From Margaritifera margaritifera (taxonomy: Eukaryota > Mollusca > Bivalvia > Unionida > Margaritiferidae), in assembly GCA_029931535.1 (NCBI GenBank), contig JAQPZY010001129.1, positions 62,001 through 126,000 on the forward strand: DNA of 64,000 bases, in the 5' to 3' direction. Position 1 is the stretch's first letter; each line of letters begins with the position of its first letter. Of this stretch, positions 1-11,725 are shown in pieces. The notes under the pieces were generated by a model. The model saw only the letters and a list, made by a program, of their open reading frames with translations, did not search any database and was not told where the DNA came from. A program made the translations under genes and the position numbers.

Positions 1-1393
1 TAAATTTATTGTGGTGGAATTTAATTAATATATTGATACATTTTGCGGCCAACATGACCTTCCCAGTCGCTTATTAAACAGTGACAATTTTAAACTTTGT
101 CTCTGAAATGAAATTCACCCATCACGCTTCTCTGTAGCTAGATGGTTTCAGTGTTCTATGGGATTTCTAGATGAATTCTGTTTCAGAAGGCTTTATTCCA
201 CAGCAAAATTTCTGAAACAGGAACCAAAAAGTGACAGTACACCTACGCCATCTCAAGGAGTAATGTATAGATTGCCCCCTAACCAAAGGATACATAAAGT
301 GCTCAGATCATGAATTGGAAGAGATTGTGTTTGCTGATAAGGAATGTTAAATCTCCATAACGATGAGGGTCACCTAATCAGATCGTGGCTCTGTGTATAT
401 TCAGTTTTGTGCCGTAGAAAAAATGTCATTCACCATATTTCTAATGGCATTGTCTTAAAAGTTTCATACATCGATCTGCAACATTTGACATCTTTTGGCC
501 ATATAGTCTGAAATATGCCACTCTTGTATAGGTTTTTGTTGATGTGCACTGTTTTTTATTTAAATGGAAATAAAGAGCCTTTGAAAAAACATGTCTCGTT
601 TTCTTTTCTTCTAGCGCAGTGAACTTGTTATCTGCCCGTCATAAATTGTTCTAAATATGTCATGAATGAAAACTACTCCTGCAATAATTTGAAAATCCTT
701 TTAACCTTTAATATCAAGGAAGTGCACTTTTTGGGATTTAAGCATGACATGCATTCTTTACAATATCACGTGAATGTCACACTTGAAAGTATACAGAGTG
801 TGCCCGGATGTATTACCTTGCTCACACAACGTGATGGGGATATCAATTCAAAACTAAATATGACAATGTACTTGACACCTGACATTGTATAACATGTCTA
901 GCGGATTAGACATTCATACAAATTAACACAAAGGCTTATCAATCCATTCCACGACAGGATAGAGCGTATATTTGGCTTTGGAACGGATAAAGCCCTGTCA
1001 AAACTGCTTGAACGTTTTTGAAGCAACTTTTACAAGTAGCGCCATATAGAAATAATGCTCAGGCAGGCATGCGTTTTCGTGAATGTAACCACACCCATAC
1101 TGCGCCTCTGGTCATTGTTCCACCGTTTTGTTTATAATGCTTATAAAAATTGCACGATTATGTGTAACTGAACACTTCTTAAGGGTTATAGAACCTAATA
1201 GCATGGCATATGTGTAAGATCGATTACTTTTACACGTGTATCATCACAGTAGGTGGTAAATGAGTACGGTCGAACATTTGACACATGTACCATTTTATTT
1301 TTCATTTACAGGCCCAGGGTGGCAGAGTGTAAGAAACTTAGATTATTCTGTGACTCTGGTATACGTATTCACTTTAATAAAATGTTCTCAGCC
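1..1393. other. unassigned stretch, possible 3' UTR at its start
   Basis: No open frame with protein-like composition is seen. The first ~590 bases end in a polyadenylation-like signal (separate entry), so they may be the 3' UTR of a plus-strand gene lying before the window. The rest is low-complexity-free AT-rich DNA in which I recognise nothing. Confidence 0.4.
569..574 (+). promoter_or_regulatory. candidate polyadenylation signal AATAAA
   Basis: A canonical AATAAA is followed 10-16 bases later by a short A run (TTTGAAAAAA) and then by a T-rich stretch (TTTTCTTTTCTTC), the layout of a metazoan cleavage site with downstream element. AATAAA is common by chance in DNA this AT-rich, so only the arrangement is suggestive. 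Confidence 0.3.
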
Positions 1394-1571
1394 TTGTCCG
1401 ACTTTATTCATCACGTGTAGTTGTCCGACTTTATTCACCAACATTACCTCACGTGTGGTTGTCCGACTTTATTCATCAACATTACCTCACGTATGGTTGT
1501 CCGACTTCATTCATCAACATTACCTCATGTGTGGTTGTCCGACTTTATTCATCAACATTACCTCACGTGTG
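1394..1571 (+). repeat. 38-bp minisatellite, about 4.7 copies
   Basis: Units begin TTGTCCGACTTTATTCA and continue with CAACATTACCTCACGTGTGG. The first unit is shortened; the later ones differ by single substitutions. The open frame that crosses it from 1260 to 1640 is not protein-like and I do not call it a gene. Confidence 0.9.
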
Positions 1572-2050
1572 CTTCTATTTAGTCATAATGTAACCTTACT
1601 ATTTAAAGTTTTTCGTATTTGCGGATACAATTTCCGATAGGTCGCTTGCAGCATGTCTCATGGACACCATGACTGTTTGACTACTCTTTTGTCTTAATCC
1701 ACGCTAGTTGCCTAACTGTAGATATTAGTGGGTGATGCATATCTTACAAAGTGTAGATGAGCGGCGCCTTCTCCATAAAAAGTCGGTCATTTTGAAACAG
1801 AAAGATACAGGCTGACGAATTCTTTGTATTCACTAACGATACAAAGAGAGCAAGGTGAGCCCAGAACTATAGCTACATCAAAAAGTCTGATATTCCCCCT
1901 TTTACTATCATAAACCTTTCATAGCTACTACGTACTCATCTCAAAATTGTCTCGCTTCACATTTTCTTTTAATAAAGTATCATTGCATAGGGACTTCTTG
2001 ATGTTACGAGTTCTAATTCAGGCCCTGTTTATGTTGAAAGCAATGTATCT

Positions 2051-2053
<3 letters not shown>
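1572..2053. other. unassigned stretch
   Basis: AT-rich sequence with no recognised repeat, coding frame or RNA gene. Confidence 0.4.

Positions 2054-2120
<67 letters not shown>
2054..2120. repeat. (AT)n microsatellite
   Basis: About 33 uninterrupted AT units. The frame 1947-2228 runs through it and is spurious. Confidence 0.97.
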
Positions 2121-2125
<5 letters not shown>

Positions 2126-2232
2126 TGAGTACGTACTCATATTTAAGACGTTTTATGCAGATAGAGCCAGTCCTCTATGTTTTTTTATATATAGAGATAT
2201 GAGATATTTAAATATATCAGTGCGATAAAAAT

Positions 2233-2281
2233 GATATCGCCACTGTGGCGATACCACTTTTATTGCCACAGTGGCGATATC
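2233..2281. repeat. perfect inverted repeat, 17-bp arms, 15-base loop
   Basis: GATATCGCCACTGTGGC at 2233-2249 is exactly complementary to GCCACAGTGGCGATATC at 2265-2281. Each arm itself holds a near-palindrome (GCCACTGTGGC), so intra-arm folding is also possible. It lies between an AT and a CT microsatellite. Confidence 0.85.
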
Positions 2282-2396
2282 ACATTTGGAACAACTTTCT
2301 TTTCCCATTTAGGAAATATATCTGTCCTTATGTATGTTATTCAAATCTGTGTTTCCAACTTTAGACCTATTTCATTTGTCTGTCTTTCTTCTTTTG

Positions 2397-2401
<5 letters not shown>

Positions 2402-2460
<59 letters not shown>
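2402..2460. repeat. (CT)n microsatellite
   Basis: About 29 uninterrupted CT units. Confidence 0.97.
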
Positions 2461-2461
<1 letters not shown>

Positions 2462-4740
2462 AGGATGAACAGATCTTAAAATGTGTCAAGACTGTAGACC
2501 CTCTAGTATACATTTATTTAATCAATAAGGAGACGCCATAAAAAATGCATAAAAACGAACTCCAAAAAATAAAAAGTAGGCTTCAATTATTAACTTTTTT
2601 TAATTAGTTTTCCACATGAATCCTGCAAATTATTAGTGACTGAACTTACATGAACTGTTGCTATTAGATATTTTGTCCCTAATACAGTGTGCCTTTTACG
2701 CTCTACGATAAATGGACACACTTTTAGGAAAAAACTCTTGGTTAAATATAGTAATAAAATTGCTTAAGCAGCGATTTAACTAATCATGTTTGAAAACGAT
2801 GGAGAAATCGGGCATTGACGAGTGTTGATTGCAAACCGAAATTATGTGACAATCGAAATTGGGTGCAACGTCTGTTACCGAACTAGACTGCAAAGTTGCC
2901 AAGGCCAAAAATTCACGTTTGAATGCAGAAATGAACAAAATAAAGAACCAAAATCCATACAGGTAAAGTCACAATCATTAGAATCTTTTGTTTAAAGATG
3001 TTACGATCTGAAATCTGTCGTATGTGACCATTCCGTGATTATTCTATATTATTATATTTCTATTTAAACCCATACCCCAAAGATGTTTACTGTATCGGTT
3101 AAGTAATGTGTTAACGAGAATACAAATCTCTTCGTGTTCTTTGAAAACAGTCATTAATTTGACAAAATACACAATTTGAAGCATTATTTGTACAAGCTAA
3201 ATTTGTAAAAGATCGCTGTCCTAAAATCATTGTAAATTTAGGAACTTCTTTTTATCGATGTAGTAATGCAGCCGTTAATCGCGTAGGCACAAAATGGAGA
3301 AAAAATATATGCAAATTGACGGCTTTTGCCTTTAAAAATATATAATAAAAAGAAAATCTTTTTTTAGTAGATATAAGAAAATATTTCCCACTTCACTCGT
3401 GAAATATTTCCTTATATCTACTCGAAAGACGTAGATATCCTCTTTGAATTACAAGACAGTATTGAATTGAACATGAGCTATATTCTATCAACAGAAATAA
3501 TACGGTATGCTTCTGTGTGAGGTTGTGTGGTGCAAGCGTACCGTTCTTCACACATTTGCTTAAGGTAACAAGAACCCATATGCGATTGTCAAATAAATCA
3601 CCTTTTAATAATTAAATAAAGTTTAATAAGCTAAAGGGTTAACATAGTAAGTCGGTACTCACGGATTGTGCAAGGAATATTTTCACCGCATACGGCTGAC
3701 TTGTAATTTACAGGTGTTGTTTAGATGACCTTAAACTTGGGGAAAACATTTTAAGTCACTGGAACATAAGTTCAGTTTGTTTGTGCATTAGCAGTCAGTG
3801 ATTTGGATTAAGGTAGGTAAGTACATATCGTCGTTTTCCCAAAGGCTTAAAATAGACATAAACCACCTACAACAGGTATAAAATTGTCGTTTGCATTTAT
3901 ACGATATAGGAAAAAGTGCATCTAAATGTCTTCAACGAGTTTAATCATTCTAAATGTCTACAAGCCCTCCATTAACTGCAGAGTTTCTGTTTACACCGTC
4001 AAATTTGTTTATTCCAACAATACCGTTATATGCATCATGTTTAATGTATAGCTCACGTTGCGTTTGGTAATAATTATTGACTTTTGGATGTGTACGTCTC
4101 ACGTACTTAATTTCCTTGAAAAAAAATATTTTGAATTGCAAACATTTGGGTCAGGGATACTGTTTAAGACTAATACAAAGTAAATTAAAAAGCTAAGAGA
4201 ACACAATTTCATAACTGACTTCGAAGTGGTGAGAATATGTAGGTAAAGCTGGACTGATAATTTCTACATTAAACATATTTCACAAAATTCCATTCTTAGT
4301 TACAATTATTCGTCTATATTTGGAAATTCGAGCCAGTCTAGAATTTCTGTCTTTCCCCTCCCTACCTTTTACGAGTGTCTTTAAATTTATTGAAAAGCAA
4401 TTACCTGTCAGAATAGTCTCATGAAATTAAGTTACCTTCAATTTTCATGGAATACCATCGGTTTTAAATTTCGACATTTAAATTATGCGCGAAAGGAAGC
4501 GGCTTTGGTTTGACGTAGATCTATATATCACATTCCTTCTTCAAACGCACAGGTAAACTGCCCCAGGGCGCTGCACTGTAGAAAATGCCGACAACTGTAC
4601 AGGTTGAAATTTGTGATATTATTCAGAAATGTGTAAATTAGATAGGTAACACCAACATTTAGATAGCTTCAGATTCTAAGTGTGATTTTTGACTGTCTAA
4701 TTTCGATTGATTTGGACATCAAAATTTGTTACTTTAACAT
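2461..4740. other. unassigned stretch
   Basis: No recognised gene. Holds the hairpin at 3366-3422 (separate entry). The short minus-strand frame at 3950-4141 has no recognisable content. Confidence 0.4.
3366..3422. repeat. imperfect inverted repeat, ~22-bp arms
   Basis: AGTAGATATAAG plus AAATATTTC on the left pair with GAAATATTT plus CTTATATCTACT on the right, with one mismatch/bulge per arm and a ~14-base loop. A further GTAGATAT copy follows at about 3431. It may be the core of a small foldback element; no target duplication was found. Confidence 0.7.
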
Positions 4741-5300
4741 CCGCATTTCCGTCCGTCCATCCGTCACATTTTCCTTTACGCTTTGTAACTTATTAAAGCC
4801 GTTTGAGATTAAGGAATGAAACTTGGTATACTTATGCAGCATCTCTAGAAGGTGTGTCGAGTACTACTTTGGGGGTACTATTCTTCAAGGTTAAAGTATC
4901 GGCTCAGTATTTTAGGTTTTCCATCACACATTCCCTTCTGCTCTATAACGTTACAGCCGTTTGTGATTAATGGATGAAACTTTGTATACTTATACATTGT
5001 CACTAGAACGCGTGTCATGTGCCACAACATAATTCCTATTTTCCATATCAAGGTCACGAGTTAATATTTAAATTTGCCACCACGCTTTCCTTTCGGCTCT
5101 GAAACTTTAGAGATGTGTGAGATTAAAGTATGTAACTTTATATACTTATACATACTCATTAAAAATTATGTCAGTTACCACATTTGATGTTCTATCTTTA
5201 AATGTCAAGGTTACGGCTCAATTTTTTAAGTTTTCCGTCCTACTTTCCCTTCCAATATAATTTTAGGGGCCTTTGGGATGAAACGATGACACTTGGTATA
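4741..5300. repeat. decayed ~158-bp tandem repeat, about 3.4 copies
   Basis: The landmark TTCCYTT followed by GCTCTRTAAC and a GAGATTAA-GGATGAAACTT-TATACTTAT block recurs at about 4771, 4931, 5087 and 5245, i.e. spacings of 160, 156 and 158. The array opens with CCGTCCGTCCATCCGTC and carries TCAAGGTCACG-like phrases. This layout resembles arrays I know from bivalve genomes. The last unit runs into the AC/AT microsatellite, and a further decayed unit may resume at 5434. Confidence 0.75.
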
Positions 5301-5301
5301 T

Positions 5302-5327
5302 ACACACACACGCACGCACGCACGCAA

Positions 5328-5404
<77 letters not shown>
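5302..5404. repeat. (AC)n-(GCAC)n-(AC)n-(AT)n compound microsatellite
   Basis: AC tract with four GCAC-type interruptions to 5348, then AT to 5404, followed by T-rich DNA. Overlapping frames here encode only Thr-His and Tyr-Ile runs and are spurious. Confidence 0.95.
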
Positions 5405-5406
<2 letters not shown>

Positions 5407-6224
5407 ATATTTTTTTTATTTTTTTTGTTGTTGTTCCATCATACTTTATTTTTCACTTGGTTACATTCCATGTCTTGCCAGTAACTTTACAGCTCTGCCT
5501 TAAAGGTGATAGTCAGATTTCATTATTGTGAACTTTTGTGACCTCACCATGGTAGGTGGGAGACAAACAATCACTGAATTTGCTTATTTTTTATTTTTTT
5601 ATTATTATTATTGTTTTTTCATAACGAAAAAGAACGACTACAGTATGTAAACTATGAAAATGAATAACAAATCAGGAAAATGATTCTAATAGTTTTATTG
5701 ATTATGTGACTATGTCCAGCATTTCTAAGGAAACAGACTAGAGATTTTTTGAGGATCGATTTTATCACTATTATTCATGTAATCTGTATGAAGATCTTAA
5801 TCTGATTTATTTTGTTATCGGATACGTAATTTTTGGGGTCAGCAAATATTTTACACTCGTTTCTTGTGTTGCCTTTGGATATTGAATAAAATACTCGCTG
5901 ACTGTTGTTATACCGGAGTAACATATATTATACAGTACACGATTCGGATAATTTACCAATGATAACGTTCGTGACAGCTAATTAGGAAACAAAAGGGAGG
6001 TTGACAACTTAGAACATCAACCATTTTGCAGTCTAGCCCATAATCATTTGCTTGACGGTCCTCTTTTTCTGATATATATGAAAAATGTTAAAAGTGGTCA
6101 CAAATTACAGTCGATGCAGTATTTTTCCAACGGCACTTTCATTGATGTCAGCGGTGTCAGTGTTAAACTTTCGAATGTAGTTTTATTAGCTCTACTGATC
6201 ATAGACCAAACAGCTTATGGGATG
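5405..6224. other. unassigned stretch
   Basis: T-rich start, then AT-rich DNA with no recognised gene or repeat. Confidence 0.4.
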
Positions 6225-6905
6225 ATCTGTTATCCGTCGTACGTCCGTCGTACATCGTCTGTCGTCCGTCCGTCCGTTAGCACAAGTTTGTTATCGCTAC
6301 TCGTCCTAAACTACCTGGAGGAATGCCATGGAACTTTACACACACATTCATCCCATGCTCTAGTTGGTCATGGATGAAAATGGTGCTGTTGGGACATCCA
6401 ATATGGCCGTCACAGCGACCATCTTGAAAATCTTGTTATCGCTACTGCTCCTAAATGGATGGTCATATCAACATCCGGTTTTCACTAAAAGACTTCTTAT
6501 GATGAAAATGGAGCCGATCTGACATCCAATATGGCCGCCACGTCAGCCATCTTGAAAATCTTGTTATCGCTACTCCTCCTGAATGGATGGTCATATTAAT
6601 ATGGGGTTTTCACTAAAAGACTTCTTATGATGTCAACTTGGTCCGAAATGAACATGGTGCCGATCTGACGTCCAATTTGCCCACCACGGCAGCCATCTTG
6701 TAAATCTTGTTATCGCTACTACTCTTGAATGGATGGTCATATCAACATGGGGTTTTCACTAGAAGCCTTCTTATGCTGTCTAGTTAGTCCTAAATGAACA
6801 TGGTGCTGATTTGGGGTCCAATATGGTCGCCACAGCGGCCATCTTGAAAATCTTGTTATCACTACTCATACTACATGGATGGTCATATCAACATGGGATT
6901 TTCGC
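6225..6905. repeat. decayed ~145-bp tandem repeat with GTCCGTCCGT leader
   Basis: The phrase CAATATGGCCGCCAC, then GCCATCTTGAAAATCTTGTT and ATCGCTACT-CTCCTGAATGG, recurs with landmarks at about 6403, 6531, 6676 and 6823 (spacings 128, 145, 147; the first interval carries a deletion). The same unit recurs at 41930-42300. The frame 6048-6377 partly overlaps the leader and is not protein-like. Confidence 0.85.
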
Positions 6906-7049
6906 TAAAAGTTTAAAACAGATGGGCTTTACCGGAAAGTTTTCTCATTAAAAACTGTATTTAAATTATCATATGTTGAGGATAAAAAAATAAATTCCAT
7001 TTGAAGTGTAATTATCACAACTCTTTATCGCTCGTCAATTTCGTGCCTT

Positions 7050-8127
7050 CTGATGTTTCCATACCATTATCCTTATGATGTCTCCATTCCACTATCCCTA
7101 TGAAGTTTCCATACTATTATCCATATGATGTTTCCATACCATTATTCCCATGATGTTTCCATACCATTATCCCTATGATGTTCACGCACCATTATCCCTA
7201 CGAAGTCTCCAATTTAGTATCCCTATGATGTTTCCATACTATTATCCCTACGATGTCTCCATTCCATTATCATTATGATGTTCACACACCATTATCCCTA
7301 TGACGTCTCCATTCTAGTATCCCTATGATGTTTCCGTACTATTATCCCTATGATTTTTCCTCGGCATTATCCCTGTGATGTCTCCATATCATTATCCCTA
7401 TGGTGTTTTCATACAATTATTCGTATGATGTCTCCATACCATTATCACTATGATGTCTCCATTCCATTATCCCCACGATGTTCTATACCATTATTCCTAT
7501 TTTGTTTCCATACTTTTACCCCTATGTTTTTTCCATACCATTATCCCTATGATGTCTCCATACCATTGTCACTATGGTCTTTCCATACAATTATCCCTAT
7601 GATGTTTCCATACTATTATCCCCATGATATTCCATACCATTATAACTATGATATTCCATACCATTATAACTATGATATTACATACCATTATCCCCTTGAT
7701 GTTTCCATACTATTATCCCTATGATGTTTCCATACTATTATCCCTATGATGTTTTCATACCATTATCACCATGATATTCCATACCATTATGACTATGCTA
7801 TTCCATACCATTACACGCATGTTGTTTCCATACCATTTTCCCTATGATGTTTCCATATCATTATCCTATTGATATTTCAATACAATTATCCCTATGTTTC
7901 CATACCATTATCCACATGAGATTCCATACCATTATCACTATGATATTCCATACCATTATACATATGATGTTTCCATACCATCATCCCTATGATGTTTCTA
8001 TACCATTATCCCAATAATGTTTCCATACCATTATCCCTACGTTGTTTCCACACCATTATCCCAATGATGTTTCCGTGCCATTATTCCTATGATATTCCAT
8101 AACATTATCCCTATGATGTTTCGATAC
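7050..8127. repeat. 25-bp diverged minisatellite, about 40 copies
   Basis: Consensus close to CCATTATCCCTATGATGTTT followed by CCATA. Units vary by substitutions and small indels (ATGATATT, ATGTTTTT, CACTATGG). The frame 7350-7724 exists only because few units contain stops. Confidence 0.93.
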
Positions 8128-8895
8128 CTTAGTACAAATATGGAGTTACAGTATCATTTGTACAGTTTTAATTGTGTCATCGTATTAAAATTAGTCTAAA
8201 GAAAAATTTCCAAATACTTCTGCCGCGTATATTTCTGTAAAAACAAATTTAAATGCATGTTGCATCGCCATAAATGCAGCCTAGTGCCGATTTGGACCCA
8301 AAAAGGGACTGTGTATCTTAACACAAAAACACGTCTAACTGATGTGTCAGAACAAGAAAAAGGCAGATATATTTTGTCAAAAGTATGCAGAAACGTGTCC
8401 CTGTAATTATTTTACTTGAAGGCCTGAATGTATAACACATAAGTATGTCAGACTGATAAATGAAGCACACGTTTACGTATTGGTCCCCGGTAGGGTTCAG
8501 AATACACCACTCAGCAAAAGTAAGCGCGTATATTACCGCACTTGAATATTTTTGAACCTTTATTAAATATAACAACCACACTGTATAATGCAGCCGTGAA
8601 GAAAATAGAAGAATACTGATTATTGAGTCAGGGTACTTTGGTTTTCATTAAGCATAATTATTCACTTTGGGCAATTTTCAAATAAACTAATATTCAGTTA
8701 AATAAAAGTACCTTGAATGAAGTCTTTCACTTGCACAGTATCATGGACAATTTAGAGAACAGAAGAGCCACTCTAAAACTTCCCCTGGATCTATTCCAGA
8801 ATTTAGTTACAACATTCTAATCCGGTTGTACTTCTGTGACTCAATTTTACCGTCGAAGTTTTGTCTTCTTTAAAATTTCTCAGGTGAGTCTCTAG
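8128..8895. other. unassigned stretch
   Basis: No recognised gene, RNA or mobile element; the 87-codon minus-strand frame at 8318-8581 has no recognisable motif. Confidence 0.4.
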
Positions 8896-9084
8896 GTTAA
8901 AATACTGTTAATACGAACACAGATACTTAGGTGTGCCTACCTCTGCGTTAAAATACTGTTATTATGAACACAGATACTTAGGTGTGCCTACATCTGCGTT
9001 AAAATACTGTTAGTAAGAACATTGATGCTTAGGTGTGCCTGCCTCTATGTTAAACTACTGATAGTACGAACTCTGATACAACAA
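8896..9084 (+). repeat. 51-bp tandem repeat, about 3.7 copies
   Basis: Units start GTTAAAATACTGTTA at 8896, 8947, 8998 and 9049 and continue with GAACACAGATACTTAGGTGT. The last unit is the most diverged. Confidence 0.93.
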
Positions 9085-10502
9085 ATATAAGGATATAACG
9101 CGGCAAGTTCGCATATCCGATGAAGCGTCAAGTATAAATTATTATAGAGATAAAATGAAATATGGATACAACAAAGTAATTTTAGGTTCCCTATAGATTA
9201 GTTATCAACGTGTTTTACTTTGCTTTCGTTTCTTGTATCATGTGATATAATGAAGATCCGATGAACTTGTGCAGAAAACTGGTCTTCTTCTTTGTCTTCT
9301 TCTTCTTGAAACAAAATCTCAAATCTGAAAATGCAAATTACCTTCAGAGGACTAAAAACAAAGCCAAAAAATATCAGGAAAGCATAATTTGGGCACGTCA
9401 CTAACATTCTTTATTTTCTTCGCCCGTGTTCTGTTCGGTGGCACCACCTGGGAAATGAAGCATATCTCAGGATTAAGTCTCTACCATTAGCAATTGTACT
9501 TTTTCTTACAATAGAACATTTTATTGTGAAAACCATTAAGTACCAACGACGCAGCAGGGGTTTTTCTTTGATGTACGCGGGAATGCATCGCCGTTAATGT
9601 TGGACACGAATGCATGACTGGCCTTCTTTATCCTTTTCTGCTCAAAATGGTCTTGTTCTTGATAATATTAATAAGTTATTTATAACCTCTCCACTTGAAA
9701 TTTATAATCGCTGACATTTTCTATTATTTATCTGATCTAAATTGTAAAACACAAAGCTGGCAAAATACAGATGATAGCGATACAGTTATTGTTAGCCGCT
9801 GGCGGTCTTTCAAAATCAATGAGGAGAGTAGCAAAGACGATGATTAAAAGAGATTTCCCGAAAAAATGGTGAAACCACAAAGTATTATCCCTTAACCTTG
9901 TGAGTTTAAATCTGCTTTTCTAATATACACTTCCGCAAATAAGGTGATGACATTGTCGACCAGGATTTGCAGTTGAATGACGAATCGAACGATCAGATTA
10001 TATGCTACTGAATTAAAATAATCAGCTGAACTATGAAAAGACCACAGTTTATCAGAATATTGCAAGCTGACAAATGTGATGACGGATCTGTGGTTTTTAG
10101 TCGCTTTAGATGTTATGTTCTTAATAGGTAATTGTGGTAGGAGTATTTGTTATTTGCATTTTATCACTACCCATCTTTCTAGTACTTAATTCTTGATGAT
10201 GTTTACCCGTCGATAAGCCGGCTACTTAAAAGCTGTACATGTCTGTTTTAAAGTAGTCATCATTTTAGACGAGATAAATGCTAACTTTGTAATTTCATCA
10301 ACTGGAACCTAGATAAGATCGCACTGACGGGTGGAAGAGAGTATTGTGTTCACATGAACATATACAAGTTCATTACCACCTATACCCAAATGTAAACACT
10401 TTTGAATTTTCAAATAGTTAGAATTTGATCTTCGAGTCATAAAAGTCTAAAAACTTGTAATTGTTCATAATAAGGATTTTATAGACCTTTGCGAAAATGC
10501 AT
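9085..10502. other. unassigned stretch
   Basis: Nothing recognised on either strand. Confidence 0.4.
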
Positions 10503-11725
10503 GCCACGCTCAAGACAATTACTATCCTTTTTATTGTGCCACGACTCAAGACAATTACCATTCTTTTTGTTGTGCCACGACTCAAAACAATTATTATCCT
10601 TTTTGTTGTGCCACGACTCAAGACAATTATTATCCTTTTTGTGGTGTCAGGACTCAAGACAATTATTATCCTTTTTGTTGTGCCAGGACTCAAGACAATT
10701 ATTATCCTTTTTGTTGTGCCACGACTCAAGACAATTATTATCCTTTTTGTTGTGCCACGACTCAAGACAATTATTATCATTTTTGTTGTGCCAAGACTCA
10801 AGACAATTATTATCCTTTTTGTTGTGCCAGGACTCAAGACAATTATTATCCTTTTTGTTGGCCACGACACAATACAATTATTATCCTTTTTTGTTGTGCC
10901 AAGACTCAAGACAATTACTATCCTTTTTGTTGTGCCACGACTCAAAACAATTACCATTCTTTTTGTTGTGCCACGACTCAAAACAATTATTATCCTTTTT
11001 GTTGTGCCACGACTCAAGACAATTATTATCCTTTTTGTGGTGTCAGGACTCAAGACAATTATTATCCTTTTTGTTGTGCCAGGACTCAAGACAATTATTA
11101 TCCTTTTTGTTGTGCCACGACTCAAGACAATTATTATCCTTTTTGTTGTGCTAAGACTCAAGACAATTATTATCCTTTTTGTTGTGCCACGACTCAAGAC
11201 AATTATTATCCTTTTTGTTGTGCTAAGACTCAAGACAATTATTATCCTTTTTGTTGTGCCACGACTCAAGACAATTATTATCCTTTTTGTTGTGCCAAGA
11301 CTCAAGACAATTAATATCCTTTTTGTTGGCCACGACACAATACAATTATTATCCTTTTTGTTGTGCCAAGACTCAAAACAATTATTATCCTTTTTGTTGT
11401 GCCACGACTCAAGACAATTATTATCCTTTTTGTGGTGTCAGGACTCAAGACAATTATTATCCTTTTTGTTGTGCCAAGACTCAAGACAATTATTATCCTT
11501 TTTGTTGTGCCAAGACTCAAGACAATTATTATCCTTTTTGTTGTGTCGCGATTCAACACAATTATTATCCTTTTTGTTGTGCCACGACTCAAGACAATTA
11601 CTATACTTTTTGTTGTGCCACGACTCAAGACAATTAATATCCTTTACGTTGTGCCTGAACTCAAGACAGTTATTATCCTTTTTGTGGTGCCTGGACTCAA
11701 GACAATTACTATCCTTTATGTATTT
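10503..11725. repeat. 36-bp minisatellite, about 34 copies, with higher-order structure
   Basis: Unit: GACTCAAGACAATTATTATC followed by CTTTTTGTTGTGCCAC. Because 36 is divisible by three, several frames stay open on both strands for up to 426 codons, all encoding 12-residue echoes of the unit; none has signs of selection and I call no gene. Unit variants recur in order: the GTGGTGTCAG variant at about 10641, 11037 and 11432; the GGCCACGACACAATAC variant at about 10861 and 11329. See findings for the block interpretation. Confidence 0.97.

Noticed and set aside
7350..7724. 124-codon Tyr/Ser/Pro/Ile-rich frame
   Set aside because: Lies inside the 25-bp minisatellite and ends where a unit variant brings a stop.
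10503..11725. CRISPR-like array
   Set aside because: Units are head-to-tail without unique spacers, and the window is clearly eukaryotic.
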